A DNA stretch of 64,000 nt from assembly GCA_900766915.1 (NCBI GenBank), contig CAAFXE010000398.1, positions 1 through 64,000 of the forward strand, written 5' to 3'. The notes beneath the pieces are model-generated. The model ran no database searches. It was not told the DNA's origin and saw nothing but the letters and a program-made list of their open reading frames with translations. The first letter of the stretch is position 1. Every line of letters starts with the position of its first letter. The DNA is from Lachnospiraceae bacterium. Lineage in GTDB: Bacteria; Bacillota; Clostridia; Lachnospirales; Lachnospiraceae. The position numbers were made by a program, and so were the translations under genes. Shown piece by piece: positions 1 through 7,860 of the stretch.

Positions 1-26
1 CGTATTTGCTCTTTTGCTACCGGCAT
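1..26 (-). CDS. Start of a transposase, probably IS256 family (partial)
   Basis: Only the first eight codons are present, reading MPVAKEQI on the minus strand. They begin at an ATG whose complement is at 24-26, and AAAAGGAG stands a few bases upstream (complement of 34-41). The KEQI start resembles clostridial IS256-type transposases as I recall them, but eight residues cannot prove a family. The rest of the gene is outside the window. Confidence 0.4.
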
Positions 27-118
27 AAAAATACTCCTTTTCGATAAGAATTTTCATATCTGTATTCTTACCAAAAAGGAGACATTTTTTACCAAAGACA
101 CAAACTAATTTACACTAC
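1..118 (-). mobile_element. End of an IS256-like insertion sequence (rest lies left of window)
   Basis: The first ~118 bases look like the end of an insertion sequence whose transposase reads leftward out of the window. Read on the minus strand, the outer end carries GTGTAAATTAG, like the termini of IS256/mutator-type elements. A short leader and a Shine-Dalgarno-like AAAAGGAG follow, then a start codon. The frame of a conjugation gene to the right begins abruptly at this boundary, so the element is inserted in that gene. The other terminus and the target duplication are not visible, so the family call is tentative. Confidence 0.5.
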
Positions 119-120
119 CC

Positions 121-184
121 CGGAGGCGGCGTTGCATTTATCGGGCTTACACTGGTTCCCCAGCTTGCCAATCTGTTTGGATAG
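121..184 (+). pseudogene. Truncated Maff2-family conjugative-element membrane protein (C-terminal end)
   Basis: The frame ending at the TAG at 182-184 reads GGGVAFIGLTLVPQLANLFG. This matches the conserved C-terminal hydrophobic segment of Maff2-type small membrane proteins, which sit directly upstream of the VirB6-like gene in clostridial conjugative elements and are likely pilin-like. Upstream of the glycines the frame turns into unrelated residues, where the IS256-like end begins. The N-terminal half has therefore been displaced by the insertion and the copy is probably non-functional. The family call rests on this short tail and its position. Confidence 0.55.
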
Positions 185-199
185 GGGAGGAATGAAAAA

Positions 200-1066
200 T
201 TGCAGAGTATCATTGAACAGATCACGGAATGGTTAAAGGCGATGCTTGTAGGCGGAATCATGAACCAGCTGACCGGCATGTTTGATTCGGTAAATCAGCA
301 GGTTGGTCAGATGGCAGGGAATGTTGGGATGACCCCGGCAGAGTTCTCACCGGGGATATTCTCCCTGATACAGAACATCTCTGAAACAGCAATTATGCCC
401 ATTGCCGGTATGATTCTGACATTTATCGCATGCTATGAACTGATCCAGCTGGTCATTGAACACAATAATCTTGCCAATCTGGATACATGGATCTTTTTTA
501 AATGGATTTTTAAGACCTATGTGGCAGTAGTGCTTATCTCCAATACATTTAATATTACAATGGCAATCTTTGATGTGGCACAGCATGTGATCAGAGCAAG
601 CGGAGGATTAATCGTAACGGATACAGCTATAGACACTACTGCAATGTCTGTCATGGAGGAGCAGCTGCTTTCCGTGGATATCGGAGTGCTTCTCGGTATC
701 TTTCTGCAGACGATGATCGTACAGATAGGAACCCAGATACTTTCAATCGTCATTTTTGTCATTGTATATGGGCGTATGATAGAAATCTACCTGTCAACAA
801 GCCTTGCACCCATACCGTTGGCAACACTGGCAAACAAAGAGCAGGGAGCAATGGGTCAGAACTATCTGCGTTCTTTGGCTGCACTTGGGTTTCAGGGATT
901 TTTGATTATGATCTGTATTGGCATCTATGCGGTATTGATTCAGTCGGTATCTATATCCGGGGATATCATGACATCCCTCTGGGGAATCCTTGGATATACG
1001 GTTCTTTTGGCATTTACCCTGTTTAAGACCGGAAACCTGTCAAAAAGTATATTTAATGCAAGATAA
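200..1066 (+). CDS. VirB6/TrbL-like conjugal transfer membrane protein (CD1112 type)
   Basis: This 288-residue polytopic protein is the predicted inner-membrane channel component of a type IV secretion/conjugation apparatus. It has an amphipathic N-terminus and about six hydrophobic segments (roughly residues 60-82, 100-125, 160-190, 205-220, 235-255 and 262-280), as in VirB6/TrbL-like proteins of clostridial conjugative elements. The start is a TTG at 200 with GGGGAGG at 184-190. The ATG at 192 is in another frame and stops quickly. It follows the truncated Maff2 gene and precedes the VirB4 ATPase by 11 bases, the usual order in these elements. Confidence 0.8.
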   Translation: MQSIIEQITEWLKAMLVGGIMNQLTGMFDSVNQQVGQMAGNVGMTPAEFSPGIFSLIQNISETAIMPIAGMILTFIACYELIQLVIEHNNLANLDTWIFFKWIFKTYVAVVLISNTFNITMAIFDVAQHVIRASGGLIVTDTAIDTTAMSVMEEQLLSVDIGVLLGIFLQTMIVQIGTQILSIVIFVIVYGRMIEIYLSTSLAPIPLATLANKEQGAMGQNYLRSLAALGFQGFLIMICIGIYAVLIQSVSISGDIMTSLWGILGYTVLLAFTLFKTGNLSKSIFNAR

Positions 1067-1077
1067 GGGAGGAATGC

Positions 1078-3789
1078 ATGAAAGCTTATACATCAGTACC
1101 CCGTGACTTCACGAGGGTAAAAGAAAAGATATTATTTAACTTAACAAAACGGCAGATTATCTGCTTTGGACTGGCGGCTCTGATTGGATTGCCGTCTTAT
1201 TTTTTTATCAAAGAGGCAGCTGATTCTACCACAGCAACCCTGTTTATGGTGTTTCTGATGGTGCCGTTGTTCCTGTTTGCCATGTATGAGAAGAATGGTC
1301 AGCCTTTGGAGGTAATCTTAAAGAATTTCATACAGGCAAGGTTTTTGCGGAAAAAACAACGGCCTTATAAGACAAAAAATCGGTATGCAACAGAGAAACC
1401 AAAGGAAGCAACAAAAGAAAAGGATTCCCAAAATCCATTGAAACGATTGAAAAAGCGGCTTACAAAGAATTCTCCGGAAACAGCACAGCAGTCTATTCCC
1501 TATGAGAAAATGTATCCGGATGGAACCTGCAAGGTTAGAAACAATTATTATTCTAAAACGATACAGTTTCAGGACAGAAACTATCAGCTTCTGAAGGATG
1601 AGGATAAGGAACAGATTTTGGATGACTGGGGAGTTTTCTTAAAGCTCTTTGGAAGTGAGGTACAGTTTGAATTATCGTATGTAAGCCTTCCGGAAGACAG
1701 GGAGGAGCTTGACCGAAAGCTTCGCATTCCCTGCAGGCTGGATGGATTGGATGACCTTAGGGCAGAACATTCGGCATTGCTGAAAAAACGGGCTGTCGCC
1801 GGAAGTAAAGGTCTTTGGGATGCAAAACTTCTGTCCTTTGGCGTAGAAGCAAGAACGCTGCAGGAAGCAAGAGTAAAACTGCAGCATATTGAAAAAGAGG
1901 TTATGTCAGGCTTTGAAAAACTGGGTGTAGAAGCAAAGATATTGGATGGAAAAGAGCGATTAAAGATTATGCACCGGATGCTTCATATGAGAGAATACCG
2001 GAAACTTTTCTTTGACTGGAAGAATCTGCACTTATCCGGATTGAGCACTAAGGATATGATTGCACCCACCTCTTTTTGCTTTGATGAGGGACGCACCTTT
2101 CAAATCGCTGACGGATATGGGGCTGTGTCTTATATATCCGTAACAGCTTCAGAACTGGATGATGAGATTTTAAAAGAGATTCTTCATAGTGAGTCCTGCC
2201 AGATTGCCACCATGCATATACAGACCGTTGAGCAGGCAAAGGCAATCAAAATGGTAAAAAGGATTATTACAGAGATCGATCGTTCCAAGATTGAAGAGCA
2301 GAAGAAAGCGGTCAGGAGCGGATATGATATGGATATTCTTCCGTCAGATCTGTCTACCTTTGCACAGGATGCAAGAAAGCTGTTAAAAGGACTACAGAGC
2401 GAGGATGAGAGGATGTTTCTGGTGACCTTCCTTGTGGTAAACACCGGAAAAACAAAACAGCAGTTGGAGGAGAACATCTCCAGACTTTCAAGGACTGTAC
2501 AGCAAAAGGACTGTGAGTTTTGCAGACTGGATTATCAGCAGGAGCAGGGACTTATGAGCAGCCTTCCACTGGCACAGAATCTTATTGAGATTCAAAGAGC
2601 CCTAACAACTTCCAGCACAGCAATCTTTGTTCCGTTTACTGCACAGGAAATCTTTCATGAAGGCGGTGCAGCCATTTATTACGGTGTGGATCAGGTGACA
2701 AAGAGACTCATTGTTGCAGACCGGAAAAAACTAAAAGCACCCAATGCTCTGATCGTTGGAAGTTCAGGAAGCGGGAAATCTTTTAAATCCAAAGAAGAGA
2801 TGACCTCGGTGCTTCTGATGACACAGGATGATGTCATTGTCTGTGACCCGGAAGCCGAGTACAGACCGCTGGTGGAAAAGCTGGGAGGTCAGGTGATCCG
2901 AATCTGTGCAAACAGTCAGGATTACATCAATCCGCTGGATATTAACATGAATTATTCGGAAGAGGATGATCCGTTAGCATTAAAAGCAGAGTTTATCATG
3001 TCCTTGTTTGAACTGATTCTGGATGGTTCAAAAGGTTTGGAACCGGAGGAGCGTACCATCATAGACCGTTGCCTGCCAAGAGTCTATGAACAGTATTTTA
3101 AGAACCCGGTTCCGGAGGATCTGCCTGTTCTGGGTGACCTTTATGAAGAACTGAAAAAGCAGGACGAGAAAGAAGCACACAGGATCACGACAGCGTTGGA
3201 AATGTATATAACAGGTTCCTTAAAGGTGTTTAATCACAGGACAAATGTAGATTTAAAGAACCGTATGGTCTGCTTTGATATCAAGGACTTGGGAAATCAG
3301 TTGAAAAAGCTTGGAATGCTGGTGGTACAGGACCATATCTGGGGAAGAGTCACAGCAAACCGCAGCATTGGAAGGAATACCTGGTATTATGCGGATGAAT
3401 TCCATCTTCTTTTAAAGGAGCCGCAGACTGCAGCCTATGCGGTTGAAACATGGAAGCGGTTCAGGAAGCATGGAGGTATCTGTACTGCGATCACTCAGGA
3501 CGTAAAGGACTTTTTAAAATCCTATGAGATTGAAAATATCATTGAAAATTCTGATTTTGTACTGATGTTCAATCAGGGATCAGGGGATCGGAATATCCTT
3601 GCTGACAGGCTGGATATCAGCCCGGAGCAGTTAAAGTATGTTACCGGAGCAAAGGAAGGAAGCGGTCTTATGTTCTATGGGAATGTGATCCTTCCTTTTG
3701 AAGACGATTATCCGAAGGACACGGAGATGTATAAAGTCATGACAACAAAGCTGAATGAAGTCGTGCCTTTAGAATCAGGAAGACGGTGA
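1078..3789 (+). CDS. PrgI-VirB4-like conjugation ATPase (CD1110 type)
   Basis: This 903-residue protein joins an N-terminal PrgI-like region (residues ~1-100, two membrane helices at about 25-45 and 52-70) to a VirB4/TraE-type ATPase that powers the conjugative type IV secretion system. Walker A is GSSGSGKS near residue 562 and a Walker B-like YYADEFH is near residue 770. Length and layout match the family in clostridial elements. A good GGGAGG ribosome site precedes the ATG. The stop overlaps the next gene by four bases (GTGA), implying translational coupling. No frameshift is seen. Confidence 0.9.
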   Translation: MKAYTSVPRDFTRVKEKILFNLTKRQIICFGLAALIGLPSYFFIKEAADSTTATLFMVFLMVPLFLFAMYEKNGQPLEVILKNFIQARFLRKKQRPYKTKNRYATEKPKEATKEKDSQNPLKRLKKRLTKNSPETAQQSIPYEKMYPDGTCKVRNNYYSKTIQFQDRNYQLLKDEDKEQILDDWGVFLKLFGSEVQFELSYVSLPEDREELDRKLRIPCRLDGLDDLRAEHSALLKKRAVAGSKGLWDAKLLSFGVEARTLQEARVKLQHIEKEVMSGFEKLGVEAKILDGKERLKIMHRMLHMREYRKLFFDWKNLHLSGLSTKDMIAPTSFCFDEGRTFQIADGYGAVSYISVTASELDDEILKEILHSESCQIATMHIQTVEQAKAIKMVKRIITEIDRSKIEEQKKAVRSGYDMDILPSDLSTFAQDARKLLKGLQSEDERMFLVTFLVVNTGKTKQQLEENISRLSRTVQQKDCEFCRLDYQQEQGLMSSLPLAQNLIEIQRALTTSSTAIFVPFTAQEIFHEGGAAIYYGVDQVTKRLIVADRKKLKAPNALIVGSSGSGKSFKSKEEMTSVLLMTQDDVIVCDPEAEYRPLVEKLGGQVIRICANSQDYINPLDINMNYSEEDDPLALKAEFIMSLFELILDGSKGLEPEERTIIDRCLPRVYEQYFKNPVPEDLPVLGDLYEELKKQDEKEAHRITTALEMYITGSLKVFNHRTNVDLKNRMVCFDIKDLGNQLKKLGMLVVQDHIWGRVTANRSIGRNTWYYADEFHLLLKEPQTAAYAVETWKRFRKHGGICTAITQDVKDFLKSYEIENIIENSDFVLMFNQGSGDRNILADRLDISPEQLKYVTGAKEGSGLMFYGNVILPFEDDYPKDTEMYKVMTTKLNEVVPLESGRR

Positions 3790-5180
3790 GTGGATTGAAA
3801 AGAGATCAGAAGAACAGATATCAAAGTCCAAGACATTCCGTGAGACAAAATATTTACTGGAAGACGCAAAGGGGCAGGAAACATCAGGAAACAGAACAAA
3901 AGGACGATAATCCGGGTACAGAGGCTGCAGGATATGCCGCAGAGGTGTCCGGAAGAACTGCCTCCGAACATATTTCCAGACAGATTCAGAAGAAAAGAAT
4001 CAAAAAAGAATATGCCAGAAGAAAGCGTCAGGGGCAGTTTCAGACAGTGTCAGAGAAAATCGGGGCAGCATTGAAAACGGCATTTCTCTATGGAAAGGAA
4101 TTTGCAGTGAAAAATGCCCATTGCATGTCATATCTGATTGTTGCAGCGGTTGTTCTTTTCGGAGTCATAGGACTCTGCTCTTCCTGTGCTGCCATGTTTC
4201 AGGGCAGTACAGGGGCAGTCCTCGGTACGTCATACACTGCAGAGGATGTAGATATCATTGGAGTCAATGAGGATTACAATGTGTTGGAAGAAGGACTTCG
4301 TGAGGAGATTTCCCATATGGAGCAGACCCACCCGGGCTATGATGAATATACTTATGAACTGCAGGAAATCAGCCATGACCCTTATGAACTGACAGCATAT
4401 CTGACAGTATGTTTTGAAGATTATGAGCGAAGTGAGGTTCAGGCAGAACTCCAGCAGTTGTTCTCCCGGCAGTATACCTTAACCCTTGAGGAAAAGATTG
4501 AAATGAGAACGAGAGAAGAAGTAAGAACTGGATATAGAACTGTCATTGACCCGGATACCGGACTTGAGACTATGGAGGAGTACCAGTATGTGGAAGAAGT
4601 GGCATATGAGTACCGCATTCTGTGTGTCAAACTGTTAAATAGAAGTCTTGAGGCTGCCATTTTGGATAGGGGGCTTTCCTTCGATCAGCTGGAAAGATAC
4701 GAAATCCTGATGGATACCAAAGGAAACCGGGCGTACCTCTTTGGAGGGGATATCTATGCCAATGCCGGGGAAGTTTTGGAGTATGATGTTCCGGGGGAAG
4801 CGTTGACCGATTGTGAGTTCGCGGCACTGATCCATGAGGCAGAGAAACATCTTGGAAAAGCCTATGTCTGGGGCGGTTCCACACCACAGACCGGTTTTGA
4901 CTGTTCCGGATTTGTATGTTGGGTTTTCAACCAGACGGGAAAGAATGTTGGAAGAACTACCGCAAACGGATTGCTTGGAAAATGTGACATCATACGTCCG
5001 TCAGAGGCAAAGCCGGGGGACCTGATCTTCTTTCAAGGTACCTATAATGTATCCGGTGCAAGCCATGTGGGAATCTATGTAGGCAACAATATGATGATTC
5101 ACTGCGGCAATCCAATTTCATATGCATCTATCAGCTCCGCTTACTGGCAGGAGCACTTTTTATGTTTTGGAAGATTATAA
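3786..5180 (+). CDS. NlpC/P60 peptidoglycan hydrolase of conjugation module (CD1108 type)
   Basis: This 464-residue protein probably opens the cell wall for the conjugation machine. A basic cytoplasmic N-terminus (to ~115) leads to one membrane helix (about 118-140), an extracellular linker domain and a C-terminal NlpC/P60 domain from about residue 345. The catalytic cysteine is C373 in FDCSGF, followed by the histidine motif SHVGIYVG and a later IHCG. It starts at GTG 3786, overlapping the VirB4 stop. The anchored-hydrolase layout is standard for Gram-positive conjugative elements. Confidence 0.85.
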   Translation: MSGLKRDQKNRYQSPRHSVRQNIYWKTQRGRKHQETEQKDDNPGTEAAGYAAEVSGRTASEHISRQIQKKRIKKEYARRKRQGQFQTVSEKIGAALKTAFLYGKEFAVKNAHCMSYLIVAAVVLFGVIGLCSSCAAMFQGSTGAVLGTSYTAEDVDIIGVNEDYNVLEEGLREEISHMEQTHPGYDEYTYELQEISHDPYELTAYLTVCFEDYERSEVQAELQQLFSRQYTLTLEEKIEMRTREEVRTGYRTVIDPDTGLETMEEYQYVEEVAYEYRILCVKLLNRSLEAAILDRGLSFDQLERYEILMDTKGNRAYLFGGDIYANAGEVLEYDVPGEALTDCEFAALIHEAEKHLGKAYVWGGSTPQTGFDCSGFVCWVFNQTGKNVGRTTANGLLGKCDIIRPSEAKPGDLIFFQGTYNVSGASHVGIYVGNNMMIHCGNPISYASISSAYWQEHFLCFGRL

Positions 5181-5196
5181 GAAAGGGAAAACAATC

Positions 5197-5448
5197 ATGT
5201 CTAAATTAGAAAAATATCAAGCAGACCTTGAAAAAGCCAGAAAGAAATATGAGGAATGGGGAAATAAGGTCAGAGAACTGGAAAAGAAATATAAAGAAGA
5301 GGAAAAAACAACGGTTCATGAAATGATGAGTACAGCCCAGCTGACACCGGAGCAGCTGGCTCAGATTATCCGTCTGGCGAAAGCAGGAGAAATCTATTAT
5401 GGAAAACAGGAAGAAAACTGTAAGGAGAAAGTAAAGTATGAAGAGTAA
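5197..5448 (+). CDS. DUF4315-family small coiled-coil protein
   Basis: This 83-residue, highly charged protein begins MSKLEKYQADLEKA, forms a likely coiled coil over residues 3-45 and ends in a short conserved helix. It matches DUF4315 proteins of clostridial conjugative elements, whose function is unknown. The ATG at 5197 is chosen over an earlier in-frame ATG at 5122 because the latter lies deep inside the NlpC/P60 gene and AAAGGG precedes 5197. Its end overlaps the next gene by 11 bases. Confidence 0.8.
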   Translation: MSKLEKYQADLEKARKKYEEWGNKVRELEKKYKEEEKTTVHEMMSTAQLTPEQLAQIIRLAKAGEIYYGKQEENCKEKVKYEE

Positions 5449-6124
5449 AAAGAGATTTTCAGTAATGATCTTAGGGTTGCTTTTGGGGATGATGCTCTTT
5501 TCCGTTCCGGTTTTTGCAGCAACACCGGAAAATGTTCCAGTAACACAAGAAAGTGTCCCTGTTGAGAAAAAGAGCACACCGCTTAAAACGGAGAGTACAC
5601 CCTTAACACCGGATGGAAACCTGACACTGGTGGATGATATCGGCAGTGAGGAATCATCGGGAAAACAGTTTATTACACTGGTAACAAAAAATGGGAACTA
5701 TTTTTACCTGATCATCGACAGGGATGACGAGGGAAAAGAAACCGTACACTTTTTAAATCAGGTGGATGAAGCCGATTTGCTTTCACTGATGGAAGAAGAG
5801 GAGATAGAAGCTCTAAAGCAAGATCAGACAAAGGAAATCTCAGAGGAAGAAGTGCTATTGGAAATCCCGGAGGAAGAAACTATTACAGCAGAAGAACCAA
5901 AAACTGATTCTCAGAGGAAAATGGGACTTTCATTCCCGGCGATTCTTTCTGGTGCTGTCGTAATCGGGGGCTGTGTAGCCTTTGCAGTATTAAAAATGAA
6001 GGAAAAAAAGAGAACAGTGAAAACAGAATCAGAGGAAGCAGAAGATGAAGAAGAATACTATGATTTCATGGATCTGGAAAAGGAATTAAATGGAGAAGGA
6101 TTGGATGAAGACGAATCCATTTGA
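5438..6124 (+). CDS. DUF4366-type exported, membrane-anchored protein (CD1107 type)
   Basis: This 228-residue protein has an N-terminal signal peptide (cleavage probable after VFAA near residue 28), a Thr/Pro-rich linker with repeated PVT/ST motifs, a small folded region (about 60-110), an acidic stretch, a membrane helix (about 168-188) and a short acidic tail. The layout matches the DUF4366/CD1107 family found beside DUF4315 in conjugative elements. It is probably exposed at the surface of the transfer machine, but the molecular role is unknown. AAGGAG lies upstream of the start, inside the previous gene. Confidence 0.8.
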   Translation: MKSKKRFSVMILGLLLGMMLFSVPVFAATPENVPVTQESVPVEKKSTPLKTESTPLTPDGNLTLVDDIGSEESSGKQFITLVTKNGNYFYLIIDRDDEGKETVHFLNQVDEADLLSLMEEEEIEALKQDQTKEISEEEVLLEIPEEETITAEEPKTDSQRKMGLSFPAILSGAVVIGGCVAFAVLKMKEKKRTVKTESEEAEDEEEYYDFMDLEKELNGEGLDEDESI

Positions 6125-6698
6125 ACTTAAGCGTGTTGCAATCCGCTTGGTGGAAGAACCACCCCTATATTCAAAAGAGCCGTTAAGCTCCCCGGAAGCG
6201 GTGGTAAAAGCTGTGATGGAAGAAATCAGAAGTTATGACAGGGAAGTTATTGCTCTCATCAATATGCAGCAGGACTGCCGTCCCATTAACATGACCATTG
6301 CCAGTATGGGGCAGATCGAAAGCGCACTTGCTAATCCGAGGGAACTGTTAAAAGCTGCTATTCTTTCCAATGCCACAGGAATCATAATGCTTCATAATCA
6401 TCCATCAGGAACGGCAGAACCTTCGGAGCAGGATATTACTTTAACAGATAAGATGAACATTGTAAGTAATCTGATTGGAATCCGGTTTTTGGATCATATT
6501 ATCGTGGGGAGAAATGAAGAGTTTTATTCCTTTAAGGACAGGGCAAAAATGCCGTATCGGACGATTACCTTAAAAAAAGATGCAAAGGAGATATCTTTTG
6601 ACAGAAAAGAAAATAGAGAGTCGGTGCTTGAAAGGCTTCAAAGAACTTATGAAAGAGACTGTTTTAAATCAGGCAACAACAGAGGCCCGGAGCGTTAG
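6105..6698 (+). CDS. JAB/RadC-like domain protein of conjugative element
   Basis: This 197-residue protein contains a JAB/MPN metal-binding domain related to RadC, with the metallo-motif HNHPSG followed by SEQD. RadC-like proteins are common in mobile elements, and no role in repair should be assumed. The ATG at 6105 is preferred over an in-frame ATG at 6090 because GGAGAAGG at 6092-6099 sits at normal spacing for 6105. It overlaps the end of the DUF4366 gene by 20 bases. The C-terminus is basic and charged. Confidence 0.8.
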   Translation: MKTNPFELKRVAIRLVEEPPLYSKEPLSSPEAVVKAVMEEIRSYDREVIALINMQQDCRPINMTIASMGQIESALANPRELLKAAILSNATGIIMLHNHPSGTAEPSEQDITLTDKMNIVSNLIGIRFLDHIIVGRNEEFYSFKDRAKMPYRTITLKKDAKEISFDRKENRESVLERLQRTYERDCFKSGNNRGPER

Positions 6699-6707
6699 TT
6701 CCGGGCC
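6684..6707 (+). terminator. GC-rich hairpin over the end of the JAB gene
   Basis: Arms GGCCCGGA and TCCGGGCC form an 8-bp perfect stem that includes the stop codon of the JAB gene and ends 12 bases before the MobC start. Only TTTCGGG follows, not a long T run. It may be a weak terminator or an RNA-stability element separating the two genes. Confidence 0.45.
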
Positions 6708-6719
6708 TTTCGGGAGGAG

Positions 6720-7058
6720 ATGAAAAGGTTGCGAACAAAGGATCAGGAGATCAATATCAGGATTTCGCAAAAAGAGAAAGAATGCATCAAAAGACGCATG
6801 GAAGAGATGGGTGTTGAAAACATGTCTGCCTTTATTCTGAAAATGGCTCTGAACGGCTACTGTGTGAAGCTGGATTTAAAAGACGTCAAGGAAATGGTGT
6901 TTCTTCTTAGGATGTGCAGCAATAATTTAAATCAGTATGCGAAAAAAGCCAATGAGACAGGCAGTATCTATCAGAGGGATATTGCTGATCTTAAAGTAAG
7001 GCTGGACAGACTCTGGGCCAGCAGTAAGGAAATCGTAGAAAGGCTGTCCGGTATTTGA
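6720..7058 (+). CDS. mobC: MobC-like relaxosome accessory protein
   Basis: This 112-residue basic protein begins with a ribbon-helix-helix-like segment (KDQEINIRISQKEKECIKRR) and continues with the LRMCSNNLNQYAKKANETG region typical of MobC proteins. MobC proteins bind near the transfer origin and help the relaxase nick DNA. GGGAGGAG directly precedes the ATG. It lies upstream of the relaxase, as expected, though the AIPR cargo now separates the two. Confidence 0.85.
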   Translation: MKRLRTKDQEINIRISQKEKECIKRRMEEMGVENMSAFILKMALNGYCVKLDLKDVKEMVFLLRMCSNNLNQYAKKANETGSIYQRDIADLKVRLDRLWASSKEIVERLSGI

Positions 7059-7132
7059 GGTTTTTTCCGTATCCTTGTGAATCCATCCATGAAATGTATA
7101 ATTAGAGTCAGAAAAGGAAGGAGCGTAGGAAG

Positions 7133-7414
7133 ATGAGGATTTTAAGGAAGATTTTATTTATGCCGGTATTGCTTCTTGCGTCCATAGCAAATGTAATGGC
7201 TGGAGTAATTAAACAGGTATTTTCTTTGATCAGCGGGATCTTTTTTCTGCTCATGATCCTGTGCCTGTGTGTGACAGTATTGAACCGGGCATGGAGCAGT
7301 ATGCTGATACTGATGGCACTTCTGCTCATGGGATATGCAGTTTTGTTTGGCGTGGTGGTATTGAAAGTGGTCATTGAAGAATTGAAAGACTACTGTTTAA
7401 GGAAAGTTTTCTAA
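7133..7414 (+). CDS. Small membrane protein of conjugative element (resembles CD1845 type)
   Basis: This 93-residue hydrophobic protein has two to three membrane segments (about 5-25, 30-55 and 60-85) and a short charged tail. Its place between MobC and the relaxase, and its sequence style, suggest the CD1845-like family of clostridial elements. I cannot confirm this by search. GGAAGGAG precedes the ATG. Function unknown. Confidence 0.65.
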   Translation: MRILRKILFMPVLLLASIANVMAGVIKQVFSLISGIFFLLMILCLCVTVLNRAWSSMLILMALLLMGYAVLFGVVVLKVVIEELKDYCLRKVF

Positions 7415-7430
7415 AGGAAGTGTACAGGAA

Positions 7431-7697
7431 ATGGATACAGGATTTATGAGGGACTATTACCGGAACAATTATTTGCATGCCTATGATACTGCGGTTTCTG
7501 GTTCTGAGGAATACAAGCAGAAACGAGATGTCCGGTACGATAAAGAGGATCAGCTTACGAAGCTGCTCGGAGGAACAAGGACAGAAGCCTATGAGATATT
7601 TGATGAATATATCACTGCATATGCAGATGAAATGGACGTGATGCTGGAGGAGGTTTATCTTCTGGGTGCAAGAGACAGAGAAAAGATGCTAAGATGA
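7431..7697 (+). CDS. Small hypothetical protein of conjugative element
   Basis: This 88-residue soluble, acidic protein has helix-rich sequence and ends VYLLGARDREKMLR. It starts 16 bases after the membrane-protein gene behind GGAAGTG and is probably in the same transcript. The C-terminal pattern recalls small accessory proteins of mobile elements, but I do not recognise the family and assign no function. A strong hairpin follows its stop. Confidence 0.6.
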   Translation: MDTGFMRDYYRNNYLHAYDTAVSGSEEYKQKRDVRYDKEDQLTKLLGGTRTEAYEIFDEYITAYADEMDVMLEEVYLLGARDREKMLR

Positions 7698-7705
7698 TTG
7701 ATGTG

Positions 7706-7726
7706 GGGACTGCCTTGTGCAGTCCC
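7706..7726 (+). repeat. Left copy of hairpin flanking the AIPR cargo
   Basis: Arms GGGACTGC and GCAGTCCC enclose the loop CTTGT. A near-identical 21-base hairpin sits at 9903-9923 on the other side of the AIPR gene, with a stem changed to GGGATTGT/ACAGTCCC. Both are followed by TA, so the 9-mer CAGTCCCTA occurs at both borders (7720-7728 and 9917-9925). Confidence 0.7.
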
Positions 7727-7860
7727 TACAAAGTGTCAGATAGAATATTTGATGAGTGTGTAATCTTATATGTTTATGCATTCATTTTTTTATGGTAAAA
7801 TATAACACATAGAAAATCTTCTTATTTTCAATATTTCAAAAAAACAAATGAGGCGAGAAT

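Noticed and set aside
4834..5025. Open frame inside the NlpC/P60 gene
   Set aside because: It overlaps the conserved catalytic region of a clear gene in another frame and has no ribosome site.
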